DNA of 64,000 nucleotides. Origin: Mermis nigrescens. Its lineage: Eukaryota; Nematoda; Enoplea; Mermithida; Mermithidae. The position numbers and the translations under genes were made by a program. Position 1 is the stretch's first letter; each line of letters opens with the position of its first letter. The notes below the pieces were generated by a model. It saw only the letters and a program-made list of their open reading frames with translations, searched no databases and was not told the DNA's origin. Shown here in pieces: positions 1 to 12,631 of this stretch. The stretch covers positions 1,582,419 to 1,646,418 of the forward strand of contig JAVLUZ010000151.1 of assembly GCA_036768485.1 (NCBI GenBank). The letters run 5' to 3'.

Positions 1-2495
1 ATACTTCGATTTTTTGCATTGCTTAGAGAAAGTGTGATTTTTAGCAGATTTTGCGACTTTAGGTAGATTCTTCCTAGTCCCTTCCTTTTACATCCTTAAT
101 AATCCACAATTCCAAGTATATTCATCTTTTTTGTTCCATCGGAGCATTTTTCTTTGCTAGTACCCTACTTTTAATTAGCATGATTTCAGTACATCAGTCA
201 GCAAACACATACAGTAACATACCACAATAATGACAGCAGTCCAAGAACGCGGAAAACAATATTGTTCTTGACATAAATTAATTGCCTCAAAATTAAAAAA
301 ATATTGTTTAAAAAAAGACTCCCTAGATTTTATAACCGTCTTCCTTTTGAAATCAATCAGACTGCATAGAATTTGAAACTGTGTTAGATATGCTCTTGAT
401 TGTCGGAAGTATAAAGTTTACTGTTTTTATTAGCTATAGTAAATATATGCTACATTCTAAACAGTCCTGTAAGTTATAGAGGTCGTTCCACATTTAAATT
501 AACTTGGAAACAACATATAACGTGCCTACGGGACTTACTTAAGTACCTGGCTACAATTAGCGCTGGTCAGGTTGCTAGGCCGAAACACCGGACTCAACCA
601 CCTGACCCTCAATAACTACAGTCTCAAACTCCTCGGACCTAAATTCGTCCGTACCTATGGAGCTATTGGCAGCTATGCCCTAAAAACTTAATGCAGTAGT
701 AATTAAGTAAACCCGGAATTTTGCACTAGGTCAGTTGACCTATTTTGGACCAAAATAATGATTAACGCAAAAAGCTTTGTTAACTTGCTTTCGCCAGAGA
801 ATACCTATGGCTAAAAACTATTTCTTTTCTGGTTCTTACGAGCACAATGAACAATAAAAATAACAAAAAAGAGCTCTCAACCAGCCAGTCATCTTACATG
901 AAAATTATGAAATAAGTTTTATGATTTTTAAATTGAAATTTGGGTGTTTGAATTTGCGATAAAAAAAATAATCAAAAGACAGTCACTTGGATTATTTAAG
1001 CCGAGTAATAAAATTAGGGCCGTCCACCAATTCCGAACTAAACGCGATTGATCACTATGAAAAAGTTTTGAAAAATGAGCTTGCTAAGCGAGTTGTAAAC
1101 CAAGAGAAACTTAAAGTTTAAACCTACCATTAAATTATGAAGAGAATTATAAAAGATTTTAAACTATAAGAAAATTTAAAAGGTGGGATGTTGGTAAATT
1201 AGAAAAACAAAGTTTTTCGGCAAAAATTCCAAAATTTTACGCAAATATCAAGTTTAAGGAACACTAACGCTCAGATTTGGTAGTAAAATAAATTTGTAGT
1301 ATAAACTACATATTAACAACAAATGAACTGTGCAAACTTTACAAAACTACTAAGTGTAGAGAATACTAACAGTCAGATTCCCAATTCTGATTTTACGTTA
1401 AAAAAACTAGAATTTTACTCTATTTTTATCCTATTCGACCTCGCCCGACTTCTGAACAGAGAAAGTGGCGAACAAAAAAATGTACAAACACGTATTTTCC
1501 ACTGTCCACCACATTGTAAACTTTGAAAATCTGAACCTAACGCCCATTGAATGTAAATAAATTTGGTTCGGGTCAGTTTGTTGCCCTTTGATTGTAGTAA
1601 GTTTGTATCGGCCAAACTTATGTTCTGCAAAATATTTGATATGATTTATCAATCAAAATACGAAAAAAACCTGTTTTTTTCGCCCACTTTACACCTCAGA
1701 TTTCAAACTTTACACCCCATAAACTCAATATAACGTTTTTTTGAACGCGGCTCGCTTCGACGTGCAGCCGTTAGAAGTTACTTTATTTATATTTTATTTA
1801 ATTGACCCCAACTTTTGGCAGAGAAATCTTGGACAAAATCTGTTTTTTACTAATCCACTAGAGAGTAAAGTTTAAAACCCTAGTACTAACTGTGTATTGA
1901 TTGTAGAAAAGTTTGCTGGTAAGCACAAGATAGCCCTTGATCCGAAGTACATTTCTGTCAGAGAAAATTTCTAGTCGGATTCGTAATTTTGATATTGCTC
2001 CGATATTACTTTCAACATTTATGGAAAAATGAGTCTCCATAATGTTTTAAAGACAAATAAACATTAGGTTTAAACCACTTTGCAATACTGCTAAGTGTAA
2101 GCAAGCGCGCCTATCTGACGTATATATTTCATTCCCTGTAAATTTTTAGATCTCAGGAAAAAATTTCGGTTTTTGCAATGCTCTAGAACAAAGGCTAACA
2201 TGCAGTGTAAAAACTTACTCGGATATTATGATCAACATTCATGAAAAAGTCTCTACAATGGTCTGAGGACAAATAAACAATGAGTGTAAACTACTTTACA
2301 TCACTGTTGGATGTAAACAAACGCGCCCACGTGACGTCTCACATTTGATCCTTTGAAAATTTTTAGACTCCAGGAAAAAATTAGGTTTCTGGAATGCTCA
2401 AAAACGAAGATAAATACATATGTAGTGTAAACTTCATGTAAACACCTAGTGTAAAGAAAATTTTGGTCAGATTCGTAATTTTGATATTGTTCCGA
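1..2495. repeat. Left arm of a large, interrupted inverted repeat
   Basis: Blocks of this segment read as the reverse complement of 45503-47441. Positions 1-268 match about 47162-47437, about 900-1400 match about 46450-46880, and about 1980-2495 match 45503-46030. Positions 270-880 and about 1530-1850 have no counterpart in the right arm. The right arm starts exactly at an assembly gap, so its true extent is unknown. It could be two copies of one large repeat in opposite orientation or a very long foldback. No protein-coding gene is convincing in it. Confidence 0.7.
490..900. repeat. Dispersed repeat copy, related to 43330-43710 and 34510-34560
   Basis: A diverged copy of sequence found again around 43330-43710. 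Both have a TTACTTA-GTACCT start, a CTATGCCCTAAA or CTACGCCCTAAA block and a GAGCTCTCA...CAGTCATC end. Its first part is the reverse complement of about 34500-34540 (AGCGCTAATTGTAGC). It is probably an LTR or 3' piece of an unidentified retroelement. No coding content was recognised. Confidence 0.4.
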
Positions 2496-3660
2496 TATTA
2501 CAATTAATATTTATGAAAAAAATTAAGTCTCCATAATGTTCTATGGGCAAACTAACAATTGGTGTAAACCACTTTACAACACTGTAGAGTGTAAACATAT
2601 GCGCCAGACAGGCATATCAAATTTGGTTCCTGGTCCACTTCTAGACTTGATAATCGTGTCCCTGACTCATAACCGAAGAAGCAGGGAGAAAAAACAAGAC
2701 AGAAAAGCATTTTAAACACCAAATTTTTGACTTTACACTCGCTAAATATTAATGTATAGACAATTTGCTTAGACATGCACCCGATATAAAGCACTTTATT
2801 TTTATTCTATTAGACTTATCCCGACTTCTGGACGGAGAAAGTGGCGAACAAAAAACGCAACAAAAACGTATTTTCCATCATTTAGAACACTGTAAACTTT
2901 AAAATTCCGTACCGAACTCCCCATTGAGTTTAAAGAAATTCGGTTTGGTACAATTTGTAGCTTTTAAATCGTAGTACATTCCTGTGTGTCAAAATTCTCT
3001 TGTAAAAATTATTTGGTATGATTTATTAATCAAAATTCGAAAAAAACGTGTTTTTTCGCTCATTTTTTACCTCTGATTTCGAACTTTACACCCCCATAAA
3101 TAACTCAATACTGCGTTTTTTAAATGCGGTTTGCTGCGATGTGTAGCCCCTGAGAGGCACTTTATTACTGCTGTATTCAATTTACCCTGACTCATAAGCG
3201 GGAAAATTTGGCAGAGAAATCTTAGTTAAAATCCGTTTTTTACACCATCCACTAGAGTGTAAACTTTAAACCCAAGTATCTAACTCACTATAGAGCATAG
3301 AAGTCTTTGCTTATATGCAGAATGTAGCCCTTGATCCGCTCTACATTTCTGTCAGAAAACATTTTAAAAAACTCATAACCGGAGTAAGTATCGGACATAA
3401 GCAGGTTGAAAAACTCGACCAAAAAGTGCTTTTTCACCCCCAGATTTTCTCACTCTTTACACTGCCATTCGATAACTAATGCGAATTTCAAAAAACAAAA
3501 AGTGCCATCTGTAAAATTCATCCCTCTATTATCCTATGCTGTTCAATTCTTCGAGTCATTAATACTCAGTTGTCCACATGCCGCAGTAAAAAGGTCCCAA
3601 AATTTGTCCTATGTTATAACGTTACGCAAAAACTTTACACCTTCTTTACACAGTCAGTTT
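1200..3660. repeat. Degenerate tandem repeat block rich in GTGTAAA/TTTACAC
   Basis: The segment at about 1400-1870 recurs diverged at about 2790-3250, a period near 1.37 kb. Shorter blocks also repeat: 1970-2060 resembles 2460-2560, and 2090-2330 resembles parts of 2560-2620. The heptamer GTGTAAA and its complement occur dozens of times, often as inverted pairs within a few tens of bases. No ORF resembles a known protein. It looks like the subterminal region of a DNA element or a degenerate satellite. Confidence 0.55.
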
Positions 3661-3826
3661 TGAGTTTCAAGAAAAACAAAAAAACATGGGCAGCGAATTT
3701 TTTATTATCGTTCTTTTAAAAAAACCGCACCTTCCAGAAGTGTCTCGCTAGTTATAGCTGTAGAGGGGGTGCACAGGTGTTAGGGGTACCCAAGTATGTT
3801 TTAGGTACGCGCTAACACGCTACCTA

Positions 3827-4076
<250 letters not shown>

Positions 4077-4684
4077 CACGTAATTGAAGCGTGCCTGAAA
4101 CAGTGTAATGCTGTTTTTTGGCTAGCCAGACACCAAGGACGATTTGGCCGCAGTCCGCAAGCTGTTGGTTGCTAACAAAGGAAATGAGGAATTTGAAAAC
4201 ACCCAACCATCGGAGATTCAGTACGTTTTCCGTGAAGGGCCGGTTGATCCGTTGATCCAGAAGGCAAGGGACTCCAGCTCCTTAAAATTGTTTGCGTGAT
4301 GACAAGGGTAAAACAAAACTTTATAACTTACATAAACAAGGTAGTCAAACAGGTAGATGATAAGTACATTGCATTGATAGCCCTCAAGACCTGACGTACA
4401 GGCAACGTCAGGACGGACAAAAATTGCATGAAAATAATGAAATATTATGCACTTCCGATCATTTTGTTGATTATCGTAGAGGCGTCATTATACGTAAAAG
4501 TGACCGCAAAATTGTTTTTTCAACATCTAACATGTCAGCATAGGAACGTACGCCCCTGATAAAACCTCAGAAGTCTAAACAGAGTATAAAACCAGCAAAA
4601 AAACAGTGTAAAAACAGATTTTTTGGTCATTCTCAGATTCACTTAGATTCCCATTCCAGCCTTCCTGTTTGTGAAGTGTAGAAG

Positions 4685-6177
4685 TGTGTTTTATTCAATG
4701 CTAGAAGCATATGTAATAACCTTAAACATTTTCACTACCTCTTAGACCTATCAACGTATGACATAATTTTTATTATAGAAACATGGTTAAATGAATTATA
4801 TGCTGATTCTTTACTACTCTTAAACTCTGGGTACAGTATCATTTATTGTGACAGAAAAAATCGGACAGGAGGAGGTGTCACCATAGTATTTGAATAATTT
4901 TTACAGCTAAAAAACGTAGACATCTCGGATGAGTTTTCTCCACTTGAAGTAACTATATGCGACATGACTGTTTTCGACTCAAAATAGAAAGTTATTTTGT
5001 GTTACAGGCCTCCCAATCAAAATGAAATTGATCAGCAGTTTTTAAGATTCTTAGAGTGGGCCACTGATACAACTAGGATAATTATAGCTGTAGGTGATTT
5101 CAATTTTCCAGAAATTAAATGGGATAAACAATCTTCTCTCCCTGAAAATAGTATTTCTTCACAATTTTTTGAGCTTACAAACGATATAGGGTTACATCAG
5201 TTTACTTGACACCCTACTCTAGGTAATAATATATTGGATCTGATGTTCTGTTCACACAAATCATGCATTTTTATCGTCAAAAACATTGAGCCTTTTCCAA
5301 CTAGTGACCATGATGCCTAACTTTCGATCTTCTTATTCCCAAAAAATAAAAAAATAGAAAATTATTCTCCTGAAGAAAACTATGATTTTAGAAAAGGTGA
5401 TTACGTTTCTATTATACATGATCTATCACTTGTTAGCTGGCCTGATATTTTTTCAATGTGTGTTACTGTTGATGATTTTTATTCTGTATTTTTTGATATT
5501 TTAAATTCGACAATTAAATACCACATTCATTTGAAAAAATTATTCTCAAAAAAATGCAAATTTCAGAAATACATTTTGAATTTATAAGGAAAGAAACACA
5601 GACTTTGGCAAAACTTAAAGAAGGACACAAGTTTGTCGGATAACTATAAAATTGCTTGTAAAAATGTTGATAATGCAATTTCGGATTTTTATGCCAGTGA
5701 AGAGAATGAAGTCATTAAAAAGGGTTCATCACTGAAAAACTTTTATAATTTTGTCAACACCAGATTAAAACTGAAACGTTCCATACCTGATCTTGAGTTC
5801 AATGGGCAACTTATTTCTGATGAGACTGAAATAACCAACGTTTTAAACAATTTTTTTGGTTCTATTTTCACTTCGGATAACAACATTCAACCACTAAATA
5901 TGGAACCCGTAAAGGTAAAGGATCGCCCTCCTTTGGTTAAGTTTGAGCCCAGTATTGTATCCTCGGCTTTAAATAAGCTGAAGACCACTCACTCAAATGG
6001 GGCTCTCAGCTTACTTTTTAAAACAGATTAAAATTGTCTTAATTAAACCACTTTCAAGCATTTTCAAAGTTTCATATCAGACTGGCAGGCTCCCACGTTT
6101 ATGTTTAGAAGCACTGGTTACACCCTTTTTAAAAACAGAGACCCCCACTTTGTCGAAAAAATCTGCCAAATTACAGT
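4685..6177 (+). pseudogene. CR1/jockey-like LINE fragment (endonuclease and start of RT)
   Basis: Three frames together encode a degraded non-LTR retrotransposon ORF2. At 4685-4900 the translation shows FNARSI and TWLN-like endonuclease motifs. At 4997-5209 there is YRPPNQNE followed by VGDFNFP, the typical APE-type endonuclease core, which nicks target DNA. At 5633-6031 lies the linker upstream of RT (FYNFVNTRLK, NNFFGSIFTSDN). At 5997-6218 the first RT block has YFLKQI and YQTGRLPRLWLEALV-like text. Stops and frameshifts separate the pieces, and everything after the first RT block is missing, cut where the LTR of gypsy-like element A begins. Family assignment rests on motif memory. It is certainly an APE-type LINE, but the clade is uncertain. 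Confidence 0.8.
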
Positions 6178-6905
6178 TGTTGCAGGAAGTCTATTCATCT
6201 TTTACAATGTACATTTAACGTATTTACAAGCAAACACGTAATTTCTAAATCTAACATATGATATTTAATTTGTTTATTCAATTCAAAGCAATTTACAGTG
6301 CCTATATCTTGTTATCTTTATCACATGTAGATTCTGTTTTCCAACACTTTTTCCATGTGCTTCGATATTATGTACCTGAATAATTTTCACTAGCACGTAT
6401 TGAAGAACCTACACTTGGGGTCAAATTGATAAGCAGCAGTTTTCTCGTTGGGACGGCCGGTCAACTGGATGGCGGCAGAGCAAGACAGGATGATTAGTTT
6501 TTTCCCATCTGATTGTCCTATGTACAGCGTCCTTTGTTTAATATTGTTAGTGTAGATTTTTTGGTGGAAGCATAGTAAAACAAGAAAAGCCAAAGCTTTT
6601 GGATTGATTGCTTAGCAGCTTGGGGTCTTAGGGCGGACCTGAGATATTATCTATTTCATTCATATTTCAACGGATATATAGAAATTGGCAAAGTTAGCTA
6701 GAGGCCCCGCCCCTCACGCGACATGGCGAGCGCGTATTGCTCGATTTACATTGTACCTACCTTTCCAGACTTCTTGTCTTTTTTTTCTGTGTGCATCGAC
6801 TTTTTGAGACATGCTTGGAGCGAGCAACTCGCATCATTTTTGGAATTATGGAAATAAATCCGTAAGTTCTCTTATATTGTGAATGATAATGATGATGCTT
6901 GTACA
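6178..6905 (+). repeat. 5' LTR of element A
   Basis: The start TGTTGCAGGAAGTCT aligns with TGTCATGGGAAGTCT at 13741, and homology runs on through about 6560 (right LTR 14140). The part at 6561-6720 matches 48829-48985. An AATAAA lies at about 6852. The exact 3' boundary and primer binding site were not identified, so the end is approximate within about 50 bases. Confidence 0.65.
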
Positions 6906-7028
6906 CAATAATTGTTTACATGCAAATCGTATATAGCAGTGTAATTAAAAATTGAGCGCCCTAAGACATTGTTCAAGCAGTTTGATCATAGTTGAAAAGC
7001 AAGCAAGAGAATAGATTTTGTCAGAAAT

Positions 7029-8150
7029 GCGGCAGGCAGATGAATTAGAAAAGATTATAACAGATAGGCTAGGAATAGTCCTACAGGAGCAGCTAAGAGA
7101 TATTTGACAGCAAATAATGAATAATGATAATGACATTGCAAACACATCAGCACTTAACGATCTTTGTTTGTGCAATATAAGAAATAACTTTGGTTTAATG
7201 GTTTGTACATCAAAACCATTTTTGGGAACTCTTGGCAAACATTTTGGTGGATAGATTGCTAAATTTGAAGATTATTTAGCAATGCAAGGAATTAAAAACA
7301 CTTATGATAAACTAAAAAAACATTTTTAGAGTCATTTTTAAGAGGAGCAGCTTTAGTGCATATTGAAGATTTGAAGCATGCCTTTAATCCATCTTTAATG
7401 TATGATGCATATAAGCTTGCATGACAGAATGCATTTCCTAGTAATAAGGACTGTGATAGACAGCAAATCGTTTTAATGGAACAAAAGCAAAAACGTTCTG
7501 AGTCAGTTTCTGAATATCTTTTGGAGCTTAAAAGTTGGCATGTTTATCATATCCGGGTTTAGACATACAGACACGTGAAAACATTGTCAAACCATTATTT
7601 CAAAGAGGCATGCTAAGTGAAATTTGAGATGCAGTGAAATTTTGTGAATTTGCAAATTTAACTTTATTAGCTCAAGCTGCTAATAATGTTGAGTCACAAA
7701 TTTTGCATGCTGATATTTTACCGCATACAGCCGTGCAAAAAACGCAGCAAGTTTCTCATGTAAATGCACAAAGCAATGTTGAGCATACTTTAGAAAACGT
7801 TGTTAAGCAGCTAGAAATTTTAACGTCAATCACACTGAATAATACCAAAAGCAGTAATGCAGATGCTAAGGATTTTTGGCAAAACACACAAATGCCTGAA
7901 AATCACATTAGATTACAGTACCAAACTAATTGGAATCAAATGCAGGCAGATCAAAACTAACAAACAAATCAATTTTGTATCATCTGTGAGCGTAATAATC
8001 ACTCAACAAAAGAATGTAGAGCTTTATGTCAGTATTATAAATTAACTGGACATAAATCTGAGAGCTGTTGGAAAAAATCTTTAACTTCCATTACGTGTTT
8101 CAAATGTAACCAAAAAGGTCATCTTGCACATACATGTAGAAGTAATTTTC
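7029..8150 (+). pseudogene. gag: Gag of element A, with three zinc knuckles
   Basis: This is the structural protein of the retroelement, which would form the capsid and bind genomic RNA. A broken frame from ATG 7029 carries several stops. The central part (about 7260-7540) has capsid-like text including FEDYLAMQGI, FLRGAAL and RSESVSEYLLEL, which parallels the Gag of element B (AAKAAF and SESVNEYVEEL). The C-terminal part (about 7972-8143) contains three CCHC-type knuckles: CIICERNNHSTKEC, a variant CQYYKLTGHKSESC in which the second Cys is Tyr, and CFKCNQKGHLAHTC. The intact stretch at 7634-7960 links capsid and knuckles. It is clearly a Ty3/gypsy-type Gag and clearly inactive. Confidence 0.75.
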
Positions 8151-9230
8151 AGCAAATTACAAATACAAATAGACAAAGAAATATAATGCAGTCGCACCTC
8201 ACAAATTACAATCGTCTTAATTTCATCAATTTGACCGAGTCTGATAATCTGAAAATTCAGTTGCAGATGACAAATTCAGAAATTTTGACTATCAAGCTGA
8301 ATCATCCAGTCAATTTGAGTCAATTTGATGCCCTCGCCAAAGTACTGGATGGCACGCCCATATGAAATGTCAATCGTTTTTTCTCAGCCAAGCATCGCCT
8401 AACAAAAGATCCACAAGTTAAAGAATTGAAATGATTTGACATCAATACGTCACATAGCAAATCAGACAACAATGCATCCACGAAATGAAGCTATTTGCCA
8501 AGCGTTAGCCAGAAACCGGAAATTACGACCAACGTAGACAACCAGAGCACAAAAATTACGGAAGAATCAATAGTGTAGGATCATTTAATTGAGCCAAAAG
8601 CGGATGCACTTTCTTCAACGGATTATGGTCAAAGGGAAAGGAAAATTTTGTTACCTATGCTGTCTGAATACACTATTGCGCCATGACCATATAACTGGCC
8701 CCCAAATACAGCCAATGGTATGTATTATAGAAAGCATGCTGCTCAAAACTCGTATCTCACACCAAGTAATGCTTTGAGAATTCAAAATTTACTAAGCAGC
8801 AAACACAATCAAAAGGTCTCTAAAAAACCGGAAAATTTGGCTTCATCTCACAGTACTCGCTCAAAGAGTCCTCTAAAATTTTTTCCAATGTTTTTTTCAA
8901 TTTTTGCGATACTTGCTTTTACAGAAGCTAACAAATATCAGATTTGTTCACCTAATAAGTATGGTCATCCACTCGAAATTCCAAAAATATTTTGTGTGTT
9001 TTACCTGCCCTTGACCAGAAACCTATATTTTTGTCAGCTGTCATTTTTGTGCCTCACACTAAGCCATTCAGTGTACCAGCATATAAGTGTTCCATTAGAT
9101 CAAATACTGTGTCCACAAATGTTGGGTTCTTTGGGTCAAAGGGGATCACAGCGGAAAAACTGATTTTCAGATAGTCACTCCGCAATTGTGCAATAAAATT
9201 GCTTTTCAAAAAACTTTTTTTAATCAGTCT

Positions 9231-9740
9231 TTGAATGAAACATTTTATAACATCTGGTCTACACAAAATAAATTAGAAGTCTTATTTCACTAGTGCTGCA
9301 AAACTTTCTGCCATTCAGTTACAAATGCTATACTTGAATTTGGGAAAGTAGCAACTTACGATGGAAAAACAATTCTCAGCAACTTAGGGGATGTCAATCT
9401 TTGAATGAAACGTTTTATAACATCTGGTCTACACAAAATAAATTAGAAGTATTATTTCACTAGTGCTGCAAAACTTTCTGCCATTCAGTTACAAATGCTA
9501 TACTTGAATTTGGGGAAGTAGCTACTTACAACGGAAAAACAATTCTCAGCAACTTAGGGGATGTCAATCTTCAAATGAAACGTTTTATAACATCTGGTCT
9601 ACACAAAATAAATTAGAAGTCTGATTTCACTAGTGCTGCAAAACTTTCTGCCATTCATTTACAAATACTATACTTGAATTTGGGGAAGTAGCAACTTACG
9701 ACGGAAAAACAATTCTCAGCAACTTAGGGCATGTTGGAGG
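9231..9740 (+). repeat. Three tandem copies of a 170-bp unit within env A
   Basis: Unit starts are at 9231, 9401 and 9571, each beginning near TGAATGAAAC and ending AACTTAGGG. The copies differ by only a few substitutions, much less than the surrounding element differs from element B. The amplification is therefore more recent than the insertion. 170 is not a multiple of three, so each copy shifts the frame. Confidence 0.9.
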
Positions 9741-10196
9741 ATGCAGCCCTAACATTGGATTTTGCATCGCGCAAACTAACATTATTGTTTGGGATAGATC
9801 AAAGTTAATAAAATTATATCCATTCAAACGTAAAGGTGCTTATAATGTTTTGCTCACATGTTCTCACATAGTCGTAGAAGCATTACAAAGCGCATTTTGT
9901 GTAAAAAGAGGATATTTCTTTGATCCTAGATGCCGTTTTCTTAGCGCTTCTATTGAGACAGATCAAGGAATTTTAATACACACAGGTATGAATGTATCCA
10001 CATATTAACATCAAACGCAGCCTTATTTGCTTATTTCACCGGATAATACAGACCTGATAAAAGCAAAATTGAACTATTTGGAACAAAAATTGATTCAGTA
10101 CGAAGTACAGAATTTCAGACTAATTTGGTCAGAATTATGCATGCAGGCGCAATGCCATCTTGATCTAGTTTGGCAACTCTCAAAATTGGACGCAAC

Positions 10197-10465
10197 CATA
10201 CATGGGCAGCAAGAAAATTTTAAAGGGGGTCCAAGATTTTTTGAAGGTCAAAAAATGGCCTTAAAAATGGTGATATGGCAATAAAAACACCATTTTGCGA
10301 CATTTCTCATCAAGCACTATCCATTGGCATCAAAAAATTGCGAAAAAAACGAAAAAATTTTCAAAAATTGATTTCTGGCGGAGGGGGTCTTTTGATTTCT
10401 GGGGGGGGGGTCTTTTGGTTTCTGGGGGGTCCAGACCCCCCCAGATCCCCCCACGCCCATGTGTG
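10197..10465 (+). mobile_element. hAT-type MITE, family R1 (copy 1)
   Basis: A 269-bp element with ends CATACATGGGC and GCCCATGTGTG, flanked by the perfect 8-bp target duplication GACGCAAC (10189-10196 and 10466-10473). The interior has G-runs near both ends and a conserved centre (ATTGGCATCAAAAAATTGC). It interrupts env of element A within an Asp-Ala-Thr triplet that is duplicated by the TSD. Confidence 0.92.
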
Positions 10466-11166
10466 GACGCAACGCTAGGTGCTCAAGCAATTTTGCAACA
10501 CACAGACATCGCTGATTTTTGGGGTGAAGCCCTAGTATTTTGGAGCTGTCAGACTGTAAATGTTACACAAATGTACACAAATTTTTGAGTAAATGATACA
10601 TGCTACCTATATTTACCCGTAAAAGCAGGGGGTAAGATCATGTTTTTGATTCCAGGTAGCAACAATTTACCCTCTTCAAGTCCTACTATACCGTGTAATG
10701 TTGAGAAATTTGCATTTAATAAGAAACACGGAAATTGATGTACACATGCAGGTATCGCCCATACTAGTCTCATACCTGTACAAGTTGCATGGCATGGTAA
10801 TTTTTCGCTATTTTACTTTAATTTGTTGCAGATTGTTAATTTTGCTGCAGACCCTGTATATATTGTAAATAGTTTACAGCAATATGTTTTTTGCATGCAT
10901 CACATAGATAATCTCATTAATAACCTGATTAATTATATGTCTGAAATGGTGCTTAATGGTTTGTTATATGCTGCATTAACTGGCGGCAGAAAAGCCGTAG
11001 GGAATACACTTCTGAGGGCTGGAGAAGCTCCCAAACATGTCATTTATGGTCTACAAAAAGGATTTACAGAAAGTCTAAATAATTTATTAAAGGGCCCGCT
11101 TCAGATAATTATAAATATCGCCGTTATTGCTTTTATACTTGCTGGTATCATTTTTGTAGTTATTTG

Positions 11167-11170
<4 letters not shown>

Positions 11171-11225
<55 letters not shown>
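11171..11225. repeat. (CA)n microsatellite
   Basis: About 27 CA units immediately after the transmembrane coding segment of env A. It reads as a His-Thr tract and shifts or extends the cytoplasmic-tail coding region. Confidence 0.97.
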
Positions 11226-11228
<3 letters not shown>

Positions 11229-11292
11229 TTTTTGCTTTTCATGAAAAAGCGCATCAACGCATGAAACAGCCAATAATCAAGATAATTTTTCA

Positions 11293-11790
11293 TTGGGCCA
11301 AGCGTTAATTCAGTTAGCAAGAATTCACGCTCAAGCACCAAACAACAGACAGCAAAATGAGCGCAATACTGTAACCGCTCTTTGTGTAAACTCCTCAATA
11401 AAACGTTGGCCACATGTTTGTATCACTATTAACGATATACTTCAGATGGAGGCTATGATTGACTCTGGCGCAGCTCATTTGCTCATCAATAAAACGGTTT
11501 TAAACAAACTAGATGATGTGAAAGTGCTTCCATCTGTTATCAATGCATATGCAGCTAACAATCTCCTGATTACTCTCACTAGTTGTGCATATATTATTGT
11601 AGAAGTTGCGGATGTACAAGAAACAATTGTTGTGCACATACAAGCAAATTGTCCATCACCTGTTGTTTTAGGACAAAATTTTTTGAATCGTTTTTGCGGC
11701 TATACTGTAAATAATGAAAAATCATACGCAATATTCAGAAATGAGAAAATCGCATGTGAGGGACTGGCTTACAATCCTCTAAAATGTTGA
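11293..11790 (+). pseudogene. Retropepsin-like protease of element A
   Basis: This is the aspartic protease that would cut the Gag and Pol polyproteins. The active-site motif is IDSGAAH near residue 56 (about 11460). The flap and C-terminal half follow, with VVLGQNFLNRF, the typical hydrophobic-hydrophobic-G-x-x-F/W-L motif, near residues 133-143. The first 25 residues (MGQALIQLARI) align with the stretch between the TM segment and protease in element B (LGTALLNLVGM), confirming that protease follows env directly. The frame overlaps the end of the env frame by 16 bases, probably because of the (CA)n expansion. It ends at a stop where the RT part should follow. Confidence 0.8.
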
Positions 11791-12631
11791 GGAGCAGTAA
11801 GCCTTGATGATCACATTCTTTTGCCACCACATAGCATTTCTGAATTTTCAGCACTTTTTTCATCTCTTTATGAGCATGTTTCCACAGTCATATTTTAACC
11901 TACGCAAGCATTGTATGAAAAATTCGGAATTCGCTTCACAAATTTGATTGCACAACCAACTCAGCAGAGTATCATGATATCTGCATTAAATCAATTTAAT
12001 TGCAAAGTGTTACTGTATAAGAGCATGCACATAGATAGGCAGTGTAAAGTCCGTTTCGGAATCAGACATCAAAATACCGGAAACCTCAGCAAAGCAGTCA
12101 GACGCATCCACTGACAATTGGTTTAAACAGGTTGTAGATTTACAGGAAACCAATTTATCAGACGCACTAAAGAAACTTTATTAAAAACTTCGGCTAAATA
12201 TCCTAATTTATATGCTAAAAGTGATACAGAAGTAGGACAAGCTACTACAGTTGAGCATAGCATAAAAACAGGTAATAGTAAACCTATTTGCCGAGTTCCT
12301 TCCCGCATTTCCCCAAAAGGACGTGAAATTATACAAAAATAAGTCCAAAAGTTAGAAAAGCGAGGAATTATTCAAAAAAGTCAGTCGCCATGGTGCACTA
12401 ATGTAGTTTTGGTCCCAAAAAAGTAGATGGATTTTGAATGTGCATCGACTTTCAAGCATTAAATAAAGTCACCAAGAAAGACAGCTATCCGATTCTAAGG
12501 ATAGACAGCATATTTGATACTTTAGCAGGGGTTAAATATTTAGTACCCTAGATCAGGCAAGCACATATCATACAGTACCTATAAGTTCAGGTGATCAAGA
12601 AAAAACTTCCTTTAACACGCTGGATGGCATG
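11791..12631 (+). pseudogene. RT N-terminal remnant of element A
   Basis: Several frames carry Ty3/gypsy RT text. TTVEHSIKTGNSKPI at about 12246 corresponds to the usual H.I.TG...PI motif. It is followed by ISPKGREII, LEKRGIIQKSQSPW and a VVLVPKK block (about 12400), then an ECASTFK block in place of CIDYR. Sequence similar to DQEKTSFNT is reached at about 12595. The catalytic YxDD region, RNase H and the start of integrase are missing, removed at the boundary of the MITE at 12632. Stops are frequent and the fragment is inactive. Confidence 0.75.

Larger units (their letters stand above)
8589..11300 (+). pseudogene. env: Env-like glycoprotein of element A, lying between gag and protease
   Basis: An endogenous envelope-like gene, described only as it stands and inactive. 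A hydrophobic signal-like stretch sits at about 8880-8930. Downstream blocks match Env of element B. At about 9108 the motif NVGFFGSKG matches NMGFFGSKG in B. At about 9310-9390 there is CHSVTNAILEFG with VATYDGKT. At about 10027-10196 LDLVWQLSKLDAT matches LDIVWQLLSFDAT in B, and about 10474-10590 continues with the same GA.A.LQ.TDI block. At about 10940-11170 is a membrane-proximal region and transmembrane segment. Damage consists of a triplicated 170-bp unit (9231-9740), a hAT MITE at 10197-10465, a (CA)n tract just after the TM segment, and stops. The fusion-protein class was not determined; Cys-x-FFG-x-K text resembles, from memory, chuvirus-type glycoproteins captured by arthropod LTR elements. 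Confidence 0.65.
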
